A stretch of 64,000 nt of DNA, from assembly GCF_900637975.1 (NCBI RefSeq), contig NZ_LR134477.1:1922001-1986000 (forward strand), written 5' to 3'. Positions within the stretch are counted from its first letter, which is position 1. Every line of letters starts with the position of its first letter. Below are positions 35,388-43,252 of the stretch, piece after piece. A model generated the notes under the pieces. It did not search any database and had not been told where the DNA came from. It saw only the letters and a program-made list of their open reading frames with translations. Position numbers and translations under genes: made by a program. Source of the stretch: Actinomyces viscosus. GTDB lineage: Bacteria > Actinomycetota > Actinomycetes > Actinomycetales > Actinomycetaceae.

Positions 35388-36600
35388 TAGGCGTAGTGGC
35401 CCAGGCTGATCTTGAAGTCCGACGCCGGAGCGGTCAGCTCGACCGTGAAGGTGAGGTCATCCACCTTGGCCAGTCCGGTCAGCTCGGAGTCCTCGTCGTA
35501 GGAGAAGCCCTTGATCCGCTCGAAGAAGGAGGAGCCGAGCTGGGCGTTGGACAGCAGGGCTCCGAACTTCCAGGCCTTGATGAAGGAGTCGGCGGTCACC
35601 GGGCTTCCGTCGGAGAAGGTCCAGCCCGGCTTGAGGGTGATCGTGTAGTGCTGGTTGTCCGTGGTCTCGATGGAGGAGGCGACCTCGTTGATGACGTTGC
35701 CGTCCTTGTCATAGCGGACCAGTCCGGCGAAGACCAGGTCGAGGATCCGGCCGCCGTTGGACTCGTTGGTGTTGGTGGGCAGCAGGGAGTTCTGCGGCTC
35801 GGCGAGGTTGGACAGGATGACACCGCCGTTGGCGCTGGAGCTGGCCTCCTCGTAGACCGGGGTGCCGGTCCAGTTGAAGTCGACGTTGGAGGCGTTGCGG
35901 GAGTACCCGCCGAACCCGTTCTGGTACCACAGCGGGATGCCGGGCAGGTCGGCGAAGAGCTGGGTCTGGGCCTGACGGAAGTACCCGTAGGCGGTCTCGG
36001 GATCGGTGGCGGCCGCAGCCTGGGCCAGCAGGTCGTCGAAGGTCTTCGAGGAGTACTGGGTGTCGTTGGCGCTGGCGCCGGTCTGGAAGGTGGCGTTGAG
36101 GAAGTTCTCCAGCGAGGGGTAGTCGGCCGACCAGCCGGAGCGGAAGACGCCCAGGAGGGTGTGCTCGGTGATGGCCGAGCGCATCTCGGAGAACTGGGCC
36201 ACCGGCAGGGGCTCCATCGTGATGCCCAGGACGTTGGAGACCGAGTGGCACACCGCCTCGGCCCAGGTCTTGTGCGGGCCGTCGGAGTTGTAGGCCAGGG
36301 TCAGCTTGCCGCTGCCGCTGCCCAGGCCACCTCCACTCGAACTCGATCCGCGCGAGCATCCTGAGGCAAGGAGCAGGCCGAAGGCGGCCGCGCCGAGTCC
36401 AAAGCTGCGGCGCGACACTGTCAGAGCGTGGTTCATGCGACCTCCATGGGGCATGGAACTGACGAGGACCGTCATTGGGATATGGGGATGGAGGCGCGCA
36501 GGACGCTCGGGCTCCGCCCATGAGCGGAGATCCTACGTCCAACCAGGAAACAGAGTCGACACGTTGGTCACATGTAGGAGAATACGGAAAAATGACCTGC

Positions 36601-37713
36601 TCAGGCGTGCCAGGCCTGGGCGAGCAGCTCGTAGGAGCGTCGCCTCAGGGCCGGGTCGTGGGCGTAGGTGACCACAAGGATCTCGTCGAGGTCCCAGCGG
36701 TCGGCCTGCTCGCGCAGGCGGGCGGCGACGTCGTCGGCCGTTCCCACGAAGGACAGGGACATGGCGGACTCAACGGCCGCCTCCCTGCCCGGCGCATAGG
36801 CCCGCCAGGCGTTCGGGTCGGCCGTGGGCGGGTCGAGGGGGCCGGGGCGGTTGCCGACGATGCGGGCGGCAGCGGCCATGGCGGTGCTGAACAGGAGGCG
36901 GGCCTCGTCGTCACTGGGGGCCACCATGACGTTGACAGCGGCCGCGACCCGCGCAGCGGCCTGAGTCCCCCGATCCCCCTCCCCCCGGGACTCGACGACG
37001 GAGCGGTAGGTGGCGATCGCCGCCTCAGCCTGGACCGGGGCGAAGTGCGAGGCGACGGCGAAGGGCAGTGCGAGCCGTCCGGCGACGCGGGCCCCGTTGA
37101 CCGAGGAGCCGAGCACCCACACGCCAGGGTGGGTGCCCTCGCCCGGAATGGCCCTCACCCGGGGACCGTCGGCCCCGCCGCCCTGGAGCGCGTCGTCGGG
37201 AGCGGCGGCGGCCCCCAGGAGGAGGGAGCCGGGGACCAGGTGGGGCTCCGGGGCGGGCTCGTCGCCCAGGTAGGTGAGGATCTCGAGGATCTCCTCGGCG
37301 AAGCGGCGGGGATCGGAGGCTCCTCGGCGCAGTGCGGCGGCCGTGCGCCGGTCCGTGCCCGGGGCGCGCCCCAGCCCCAGGTCGACCCGGCCGGGGTAGA
37401 GGGTGGCCAGGGTGCCGATCTGCTCGGCGACGACGAGCGGGGCGTGGTTGGGCAGCATGATCCCGCCGGAGGCGGCACCGAGGCGTTCGGTGGCGGCCAG
37501 GACCTGTCCCATGAGGACGATGGTGGCCGATGACAGGTAGGTGGTGGAGCCGTGGTGCTCGGCCAGCCAGTAGCGCTCGTAGCCGGCGGCGTCGGCGGCT
37601 CGAGCGAGGGCGATCATGTCGTTGAGGGCGTCGGAGCGGCTGCGACCGGCGCTGACGGGGACCATGTCCATGACGGACAAAACCGGTAGGGCCCGCCTTT
37701 CGGGCTGACTCAT
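36601..37713 (-). CDS. LLM-class flavin-dependent oxidoreductase
   Basis: 370 residues. Bacterial-luciferase-like TIM barrel: LPVLSVMDMVPVSAG at the N-terminus, RYWLAEHHGSTTYLS (signature His-His), GIMLPNHAPLVVAEQ, GRVDLGLGRAPG and a C-terminal FVGTADDVAARLRE. Family members oxidise or oxygenate small molecules with FMNH2 or F420. The substrate is unknown. Lies upstream of the opp-type operon on the same strand but is separated from it by about 165 bases. Confidence 0.88.
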   Translation of the reverse strand: MSQPERRALPVLSVMDMVPVSAGRSRSDALNDMIALARAADAAGYERYWLAEHHGSTTYLSSATIVLMGQVLAATERLGAASGGIMLPNHAPLVVAEQIGTLATLYPGRVDLGLGRAPGTDRRTAAALRRGASDPRRFAEEILEILTYLGDEPAPEPHLVPGSLLLGAAAAPDDALQGGGADGPRVRAIPGEGTHPGVWVLGSSVNGARVAGRLALPFAVASHFAPVQAEAAIATYRSVVESRGEGDRGTQAAARVAAAVNVMVAPSDDEARLLFSTAMAAAARIVGNRPGPLDPPTADPNAWRAYAPGREAAVESAMSLSFVGTADDVAARLREQADRWDLDEILVVTYAHDPALRRRSYELLAQAWHA

Positions 37714-37762
37714 ACCGGCACTCTAACCCGCGCCGACCTGCCCCGATCCGAGCCTTAAGGCC

Positions 37763-37800
37763 CGCGTGCCCCGCCGAGCGGGGGCTCGGCGGGGCACGCG
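37763..37800. terminator. Strong hairpin between bioY and the LLM gene
   Basis: Perfect 17-bp stem CGCGTGCCCCGCCGAGC with a GGGG loop. Located 61 bases past the bioY stop on the minus strand. No T-tract on either side, so it may act as a GC-rich actinobacterial terminator or an mRNA-stabilising hairpin. Confidence 0.65.
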
Positions 37801-37860
37801 AAGGACCGGACCTATAAGGTGGATCGGGGTTGGGACCGCTACGGGGCCGGCGCGAGGCCG

Positions 37861-38445
37861 TCAGCGCAGCCTGCCACCCACAGGCAGCAGGCCGGTGGCG
37901 ACCAGGGACTTGAGGACGTCACCCACGATGAAGGGGACCAGTCCCATGCTCAGGGCGGCGCTCCAGCTGGCGCCGGTGGCGATCTTCAGCCAGACGACGC
38001 CGGGCACGTACACCGAGGCGGAGGCCAGCAGCATGAGGGCGACGCCGGTGGCGACTCGGGAGACCGTCGACCCGGAGCGGCGCGACCACACGGCGGTGGC
38101 GCGCCCGGCGATGGCGGCGATGAGGATGTAGCCGACGACGTAGCCGAAGGTGGCCACGACGCCGCCGCTCCAGCCGGCCAGGACCGGGGCGCCGACGGCG
38201 GCCAGGACCCCGAGGAGCAGCGCGGACAGGGCGCCGCGGCGCGAGCCGAGGACGGCGCCGACGCCCAGGGCGGCGAAGGTGCCCATGCTGATCGGCACGG
38301 GGGTGAAGGGCAGGGGGATGGCGATCTGTCCGACGAGGATCAGGGCGACGGTACCGGCCAGGACCAGGCCCGCCTCACGGACGCGGGCGAGCGCGGGGCT
38401 GAGGGCGACGCCGTCGGCAGCAGGAGTGGAGGGTTTTGTGACCAT
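37861..38445 (-). CDS. bioY: Biotin transporter substrate-binding subunit BioY
   Basis: 194 residues, about six membrane helices. The family signature is LVGQIAIPLPFTPVPISMGTF region (about 38-58) with GVLAAVGAPVLAGWSGG and GDVLKSLVA near the end. BioY is the S component of ECF biotin transporters and can also work alone. No bioM or bioN partners are next to it, so it either acts alone or uses a shared ECF module elsewhere. Confidence 0.93.
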   Translation of the reverse strand: MVTKPSTPAADGVALSPALARVREAGLVLAGTVALILVGQIAIPLPFTPVPISMGTFAALGVGAVLGSRRGALSALLLGVLAAVGAPVLAGWSGGVVATFGYVVGYILIAAIAGRATAVWSRRSGSTVSRVATGVALMLLASASVYVPGVVWLKIATGASWSAALSMGLVPFIVGDVLKSLVATGLLPVGGRLR

Positions 38446-38512
38446 GGCTCAACCCTACGGGTAGCGCCGGCGTCACGAACGACCGGATCCTGCTGAAGCG
38501 TCACACCGTCGT

Positions 38513-38529
38513 TTGTAGGATACCTACAA
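38513..38529. promoter_or_regulatory. Palindromic operator candidate upstream of bioY
   Basis: TTGTAGGATACCTACAA: perfect 7-bp arms around ATA, 68 bases before the bioY start. Does not match the long-spacer BirA box, so the cognate regulator is unknown. Confidence 0.5.
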
Positions 38530-38585
38530 CCAATGAGGGTTCTTCTGGCCGTGCAACCGCGATTGATCGGTGGTTTTCACAGTTG

Positions 38586-39602
38586 TCACAGGTGCCCGTC
38601 GATCCAGGTGAGGATGTCGCCGGTGACCTGGTCCCGGTTGGTCTCGTTGAGGAGCTCGTGGCGGCCGCCCGGGTAGAGGATGACGGAGACCTCCCGCACG
38701 CCGGCGCGGCGGTAGAGGGTGGCGGCCCGCTGGACGCCCCGCCCCATGGCGCCGACCGGGTCCCGGTCGCCGGAGGCCAGGAGCATGGGCAGCCCCGCGG
38801 GTACCGCGGCAGCATGCGAGACCGTGTTGACGGCGCCCTGCCCGGCCACGAGGTCGTGGAAGAAGCTCGAGGCGCACACGAATCCGCACCAGGGGTCGGC
38901 CACGTAGCGGTCGACCTCCTTGGTGTCGCGGCTGATCCAGTCGGCCTCGGTGCGGTTGGGGGCGAAGTGGCGCTGGTAGGGGCCGAAGGCGAGCGCATTG
39001 AGCAGCCGGGAGGGGTGGCGCGGGCCCCGCAGCCGGGACTCCCCGGCGCAGATCGCCGTCGCGGGCCGTGTCAGAGCACCGGTCCCCGCACCGGTCCCCA
39101 GCAGGATGAGGCCGGCCAGCTCTCCGCCACGGCGCGCGGCCAGGTCCCGGGCCAGGAAGGACCCCCAGGAGTGGCCCATGAGGAAGACGGGGATGCCGGG
39201 CCAGGCCCGCCGGGCCGCGTCGAGGACGGTACCCATGTCGGCCACGACCGTGTCCCAGCCATCCTGCTCGGCGACGAAGCCGAAGCCGTCGGGGGCGGCG
39301 GTGGCGCCGTGACCGCGGTGGTCCTCAGCCAGGACCGCGTAGCCCTCCTCCACCGCTGAGGCGGCGAAGCGGGCGTAGCGCGAGGCGTGCTCGGCCATGC
39401 CGTGGGAGATGAGGATGATGCCCCGGGGGCGGGCGGCGCCGGTCATCTGCGGGTGCGGCGTCACCATGGTGCGGACCCCCGTGCCGTCCTCGGGGGCGTC
39501 GGCCACCAGCAGGGAGCCGTCGATGAGCCACTCGGGCAGCCAGATGTGCACGACCAGACGCGTTCCGTCGTCGGCCGTGAGCCGAGTAAGGCTGGTCTGC
39601 AT
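38586..39602 (-). CDS. Alpha/beta hydrolase (monoacylglycerol lipase/lysophospholipase-like)
   Basis: 338 residues from ATG 39602, chosen because GAGGAGG lies just upstream; ATGs further upstream would add up to 22 residues. Motifs: oxyanion region LISHGMAEHASRYARFA, DHRGHGATA, nucleophile GHSWGSF, acid SGDRDPVGA and histidine GGRHELLNE: a complete Ser-Asp-His triad of the Hydrolase_4 family. Cytosolic; likely acts on monoglycerides or lysophospholipids. Confidence 0.88.
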   Translation of the reverse strand: MQTSLTRLTADDGTRLVVHIWLPEWLIDGSLLVADAPEDGTGVRTMVTPHPQMTGAARPRGIILISHGMAEHASRYARFAASAVEEGYAVLAEDHRGHGATAAPDGFGFVAEQDGWDTVVADMGTVLDAARRAWPGIPVFLMGHSWGSFLARDLAARRGGELAGLILLGTGAGTGALTRPATAICAGESRLRGPRHPSRLLNALAFGPYQRHFAPNRTEADWISRDTKEVDRYVADPWCGFVCASSFFHDLVAGQGAVNTVSHAAAVPAGLPMLLASGDRDPVGAMGRGVQRAATLYRRAGVREVSVILYPGGRHELLNETNRDQVTGDILTWIDGHL

Positions 39603-40002
39603 CGGGTCCTCCTCAGGCGGCGTCATCAATGGGGTGTCGGTCATGCTCGGGTCGGCATCGGTCATCATTGATCGTGTCGACGGCTGACGATCGGCAGTGA
39701 CGTCGGGTTCACGGGCTGGCCCCGCAGTCCCCCATCACCCCAGGTAGAAGCCTAGTTGCCCGACGCCGAACCGGCAGCGTTACCGCGAAGTTACCGCGAA
39801 GCGAATCGCGGCGATCCCGCGACGGGCGCGCTGCAGGGCCTCCACGGACGGCCATTGATGACTGACTGTGGGGGAGCATCGCCTAATTTCCTGATGGTTT
39901 CATGAATTCTCACCACCGGTATCCCGGCCGGCGTCCCCTCGGAGCCACTCCCCCGCCCGAGCATGGTCCGCCCTCGGTCCCACCTGGTCTACGGTGGCCG
40001 CC
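39603..40002. other. 400-bp divergent intergenic region
   Basis: Between the minus-strand lipase and the plus-strand NUDIX gene, so it must hold both promoters. A tandem 11-bp direct repeat GTTACCGCGAA occurs twice at 39779-39800. No gene is supported. Confidence 0.5.
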
Positions 40003-40593
40003 ATGGCCGTCCACTCCTTCACCCTCGTTCCCGCCGCCTACGTCTACCTCCTGCGCCCCTCCCCCGCCGCCCCGGCCGCCCGGTCAGGGATGGTGAACGG
40101 ATCGGCGAGCGGATCGGCGAGCGCCACGACCCAGGTGCTCCTCCAGCTGCGGCGCGGCACCGGGTACATGGACGGGCACTGGGCCTGCGGCGCCTCGGGC
40201 CACGTCGAGGCCGCCGAGAGCGTCGTCGAAACGGCCCTGCGCGAGACCCGCGAGGAGCTGGGAGTTCGCGCGGCCGCCGAGGACCTCGCCCCGCTGACGG
40301 CGATGCACCGCACCAACGACCTCGGCGGCGCGGCCCTGGAGCAGCGCGTCGACCTGTTCTTCACGCTGCGCACCTGGGTCGGAGCCCCGGCCGTGCGCGA
40401 GCCGGCCAAGAACGCCGGGCTGCGCTGGTTCCCGCTGGCCGACCTGCCCGATCCGGTCCCGCCCCATGAGCGCTATGTCCTGGGGCTCCTGGCCGGGGCC
40501 CTCGACGGCGGCCGACCGGTACCGCCGATCACCACCTTCGGTTTCGACGCCGGCCAGGACATCGCCCGCTACGGCGTCGCCCTGCCGCACTGA
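40003..40593 (+). CDS. NUDIX hydrolase
   Basis: 196 residues from ATG 40003 (GTG 39994 is an alternative). The Nudix box is complete: GHVEAAESVVETALRETREE followed by LGV, matching GX5EX7REUXEEXGU. The N-terminal strand has FTLVPAAYVYLLR and the substrate loop VLLQLRRGTGYMDGHW. Hydrolyses a nucleoside diphosphate derivative; specificity not predictable. The Ser/Gly/Ala insertion SASGSASA breaks the first hairpin. Confidence 0.9.
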   Translation: MAVHSFTLVPAAYVYLLRPSPAAPAARSGMVNGSASGSASATTQVLLQLRRGTGYMDGHWACGASGHVEAAESVVETALRETREELGVRAAAEDLAPLTAMHRTNDLGGAALEQRVDLFFTLRTWVGAPAVREPAKNAGLRWFPLADLPDPVPPHERYVLGLLAGALDGGRPVPPITTFGFDAGQDIARYGVALPH

Positions 40594-40595
40594 GC

Positions 40596-41531
40596 TCAGC
40601 TCGCGAGGAAGGCCTCGATGGCGGGCAGCTCGCGGCGGGCCTGGGCCAGGCCGGCCTCGAAGGCGGTGACGATGCGGTCGTAGCGCAGCTCGCCGTTGGC
40701 GATGGGCATGCGCTCGGGCCGGAAGAGGTAGACGCGCCCCTGGCTGCGCAGCTCCTCGAGCTCGTCGACGGTGCGGTTGTAGTTCTCGGGCCGGTCGATG
40801 ACGGCCTGGACGAGAGCCGGGTAACGCGGGTAGAGCCGCTGAAGGACCTCGACCTCGTGGCGTCGCATGGGCGGTTTGCGGTATCCCTCGGGGCGGGTCA
40901 TGACCACGAGGAGCTTGTCGTAGCCGTCGGCGCGGGCGGCGTCGACGGCGAATCCTCCGGTGGGCCCCACGGCTCCGTCCACGTAGGGGGCGCCGTCGAC
41001 CTCGACCATGGGCATGAGCACCGGCATCGACGACGAGGCCCGGGCGCGCACCAGCAGGTCAGCCATGGTGGGCATGTCCTCCAGTCCCCAGTAGACCTCC
41101 TCGCCGGTGTCGCAGCGGAAGGCGCCCAGGCGAACGGTGGCGGGCGAGGCGGTGAAGGTGTCCCAGTCGAAGGGGATGGACTCGTCCGGCGCGGAGGTGT
41201 GCAGGTAGATGTGCTCGGAGTTGAAGTAGCCCTTGCCGGTGACGAAGCTGCCCCAGCCGCCGGCCTTGGGGTCGGTGGTCAGTCCCAGGTAGGCCTCGCG
41301 GGTGCGCCAGGTGTCCCGGGAGACGAAGTTGCAGGTGTTCGTGCAACCGGCGGAGATGCCGCCGACCCAGGGGAAGGAGAGCCCGGCCTCCAGCATGACG
41401 CGCACCAGCCCGGCCGTGTAGGCCCCGCGCATGCCGCCACTCTCGAAGACGAGGGCGACGTCGTCGGGCCCGTGGGTGACGGGGGCGGGCCGGTGGTTCG
41501 GGTCGGTGACGGGGACGGGACGCGAGCTCAC
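40596..41531 (-). CDS. Patatin-like phospholipase
   Basis: 311 residues from GTG 41531 (SSRPVPVTDP). Catalytic dyad landmarks: oxyanion-hole ESGGMRGAYTAG, nucleophile GGISAGCTN (G-x-S-x-G) and Asp in YVDGAVG. Bacterial YjjU/RssA-like patatin; substrate probably a phospholipid or acyl ester. Converges with the NUDIX gene (2-bp gap) and diverges from the OYE gene at 41620. Confidence 0.9.
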   Translation of the reverse strand: MSSRPVPVTDPNHRPAPVTHGPDDVALVFESGGMRGAYTAGLVRVMLEAGLSFPWVGGISAGCTNTCNFVSRDTWRTREAYLGLTTDPKAGGWGSFVTGKGYFNSEHIYLHTSAPDESIPFDWDTFTASPATVRLGAFRCDTGEEVYWGLEDMPTMADLLVRARASSSMPVLMPMVEVDGAPYVDGAVGPTGGFAVDAARADGYDKLLVVMTRPEGYRKPPMRRHEVEVLQRLYPRYPALVQAVIDRPENYNRTVDELEELRSQGRVYLFRPERMPIANGELRYDRIVTAFEAGLAQARRELPAIEAFLAS

Positions 41532-41619
41532 GCCCGGGAGCCTATGGGCTCGATGAGGGGTTCGCACGGGTGATTCCCGCCCCATGTCTGCCAGGCGGTC
41601 GGGAGAGTAGCGTGAGGCC

Positions 41620-42726
41620 ATGAGCACCTCGAGCGCACCGCGCATTCTTGAGCCGATGACCTTCGGTGGGCTGAGAGCCCGCAACCGCCTGTGGCTGCCG
41701 CCCATGTGCATGTACACGGTCGAGGCGCAGGACGGCGTCGTCACCGACTGGCACGTGACCCACTACGCCAGCCGTGCGGTGGGCGGGTTCGGAACGGTCA
41801 TCGTGGAGGCGACGGCCGTGACGCCCGAGGGGCGCCTGTCCCCCAACGACCTGGGGCTGTGGTCGGACGAGCAGGTCGCCGGCCAGCGCCGTCTGGTCGA
41901 GGCGATCCACGCCGGCGGGGCGATCGCCGGTATCCAGATCGGGCACGGCGGTCGCAAGTCGGGCACGCCCCCGTGGCGACCCGATGTCAGTGGGGCCCGC
42001 TCGGGGACCCTGGAGGGCTGGGAGCTGCTGGCCCCCAGCGCGATCCCCTACCCCGAGCACGCGGTTCCCACCGAGCTGGACGAGGCCGGGATCGACCGGC
42101 TGGTGGAGGCTTTTGCCGCGGCCGCGCGCCGCGCCGTCGAGGCCGGGTACGACGTCGTCGAGATCCACGGCGCCCACGGCTACCTCATTCACGAGTTCCG
42201 CTCGCCCCTGTCCAACCAGCGCACCGACTCCTACGGCGGCAGTACTGAGAACCGTCAGCGCTTCCCGCTTCAGGTGGTGCGGGCCGTGCGCGAGGCCATC
42301 GGGCCGGACACGGTGCTGGACATCCGCCTGTCGGCCTCGGACTGGGCCGACGGCGGCGTCACCGGCGAGGAGACCACGGCCTTCAGCCGCGAGCTGGTGG
42401 AGGCCGGGGTCAAGGTCCTGCACATCTCCAGCGGCGGCAACGTGCCCGCCGCGGTCCCGGTGGGGCCCGGTTATCAGCTGCCGCTGGCCCAGCAGGTCAA
42501 GGAGGCGGTGGCCGGCACCGGCGTCCCGGTGGTGGGTGTGGGGCTCATCGAGGAGGCGGCGCAGGCCGAGCAGGCGCTCGTGACCGGCCAGGTCGACGCC
42601 GTCGCCGTGGGCCGTGCCGCTCTGCGCGACCCCTACCTGCCGCTGCGCTGGGCTGCGGATCTGGGGGCGCGCGCCTGGGACGAGGCCCCTTGGCCCATCC
42701 AGTACTGGCGCGGCACCTGGCACTGA
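41620..42726 (+). CDS. NADH:flavin oxidoreductase, Old Yellow Enzyme family (YqjM-like)
   Basis: 368 residues. FMN-binding TIM barrel: RNRLWLPPMCMYTVE (the Cys of MCMY is the YqjM-type FMN-tuning residue), GIQIGHGGRKS (catalytic His pair region), IHGAHGYLIHEF, RTDSYGGSTENR, VAVGRAALRDPYLP. Reduces activated C=C bonds of enones or xenobiotics using NAD(P)H. Single gene, plus strand, divergent from the patatin gene. Confidence 0.93.
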   Translation: MSTSSAPRILEPMTFGGLRARNRLWLPPMCMYTVEAQDGVVTDWHVTHYASRAVGGFGTVIVEATAVTPEGRLSPNDLGLWSDEQVAGQRRLVEAIHAGGAIAGIQIGHGGRKSGTPPWRPDVSGARSGTLEGWELLAPSAIPYPEHAVPTELDEAGIDRLVEAFAAAARRAVEAGYDVVEIHGAHGYLIHEFRSPLSNQRTDSYGGSTENRQRFPLQVVRAVREAIGPDTVLDIRLSASDWADGGVTGEETTAFSRELVEAGVKVLHISSGGNVPAAVPVGPGYQLPLAQQVKEAVAGTGVPVVGVGLIEEAAQAEQALVTGQVDAVAVGRAALRDPYLPLRWAADLGARAWDEAPWPIQYWRGTWH

Positions 42727-42791
42727 GCCGGAGGTTCTCGCGGACGCACCTTAGACCTCCCGAACAACCCCACAGGATCAGCCGTAGGGGC

Positions 42792-43250
42792 CTATGGTGC
42801 GTCCGCGTCGAGGTAGAGCCAGCGGCCGGCCCGGCGGGTGAAGCGGGAGCGCTCGCGGAGGGCGTCGGCCACGACTCCTCCTCGCCCGTCCCCGGTGCGG
42901 TAGGCGGCGGTGAACTCCACGATGCCGGTCTCGTCGTCGGTTCCGCCTCCGGCGGTCTCGTGAATGGTCAGGCCGGTCCAGCGCGTGCCGGGGTGGCAGT
43001 AGGGGCCCTCGGGCCGGGTGCGCGGGTGCCAGGTGCGGAAGAGGTAGTCCTCGTCGCCGACGACGAAGGCCGTGTAGCGCGAGCGCATGAGGGCCTCGGC
43101 GGTGGGTGCCGGGGCGCCGTCGTGGAGGGGCTCGCAGCACTGGCCGTAGGTGCGTCCGCTGCCGCAGGGGCAGGGTGCGGCGGTGCGCACGCCCGCGGCG
43201 CGGATCGGCGAGTCCGGCTGGGCGCGGCGCCCCGCCTGCTGGCCGGCCAT
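42792..43250 (-). CDS. YchJ/UPF0225-family SEC-C protein
   Basis: 152 residues. Zinc-binding SEC-C motif CPCGSGRTYGQCCEPLHDG at 27-45, followed by the NTF2-like YchJ domain (TAEALMRSRYTAFVVGD, YLFRTWHPRTRP, RFTRRAGRWLYLDAD). Function unknown. Ends the M18 aminopeptidase transcription unit (2-bp gap to the next gene's stop). Confidence 0.9.
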   Translation of the reverse strand: MAGQQAGRRAQPDSPIRAAGVRTAAPCPCGSGRTYGQCCEPLHDGAPAPTAEALMRSRYTAFVVGDEDYLFRTWHPRTRPEGPYCHPGTRWTGLTIHETAGGGTDDETGIVEFTAAYRTGDGRGGVVADALRERSRFTRRAGRWLYLDADAP

Positions 43251-43252
43251 GC

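Larger units (their letters stand above)
33658..36436 (-). pseudogene. Circularly permuted oligopeptide-binding lipoprotein, split by an IS630-type element
   Basis: The coding parts are 35388-36436 and 33658-34236; joined across the element (keeping one TA) they give one frame of about 541 residues. Start ATG 36436 with GGAGG upstream; Tat motif SRRSFGL and lipobox LLASGC (Cys27). Order of segments: residues 43-196 are the normal C-terminal lobe (GKLTLAYNSDGPHKTW to GIPLWYQNGFGGYSRN and GTPVYEE); 202-350 are the normal N-terminal start (GGVILSNLAEPQNSLLP, VFAGLVRYDKDGNV, GWTFSDGSPVTADSF); then PESAFADTKAYGAKPVGNGP and the middle domain, ending at ISKF and a stop. In standard family members ISKF-type sequence continues directly into GKLTLAYNSDG. 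IS insertion ends the first part at GHYAYGGL. Confidence 0.88.
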
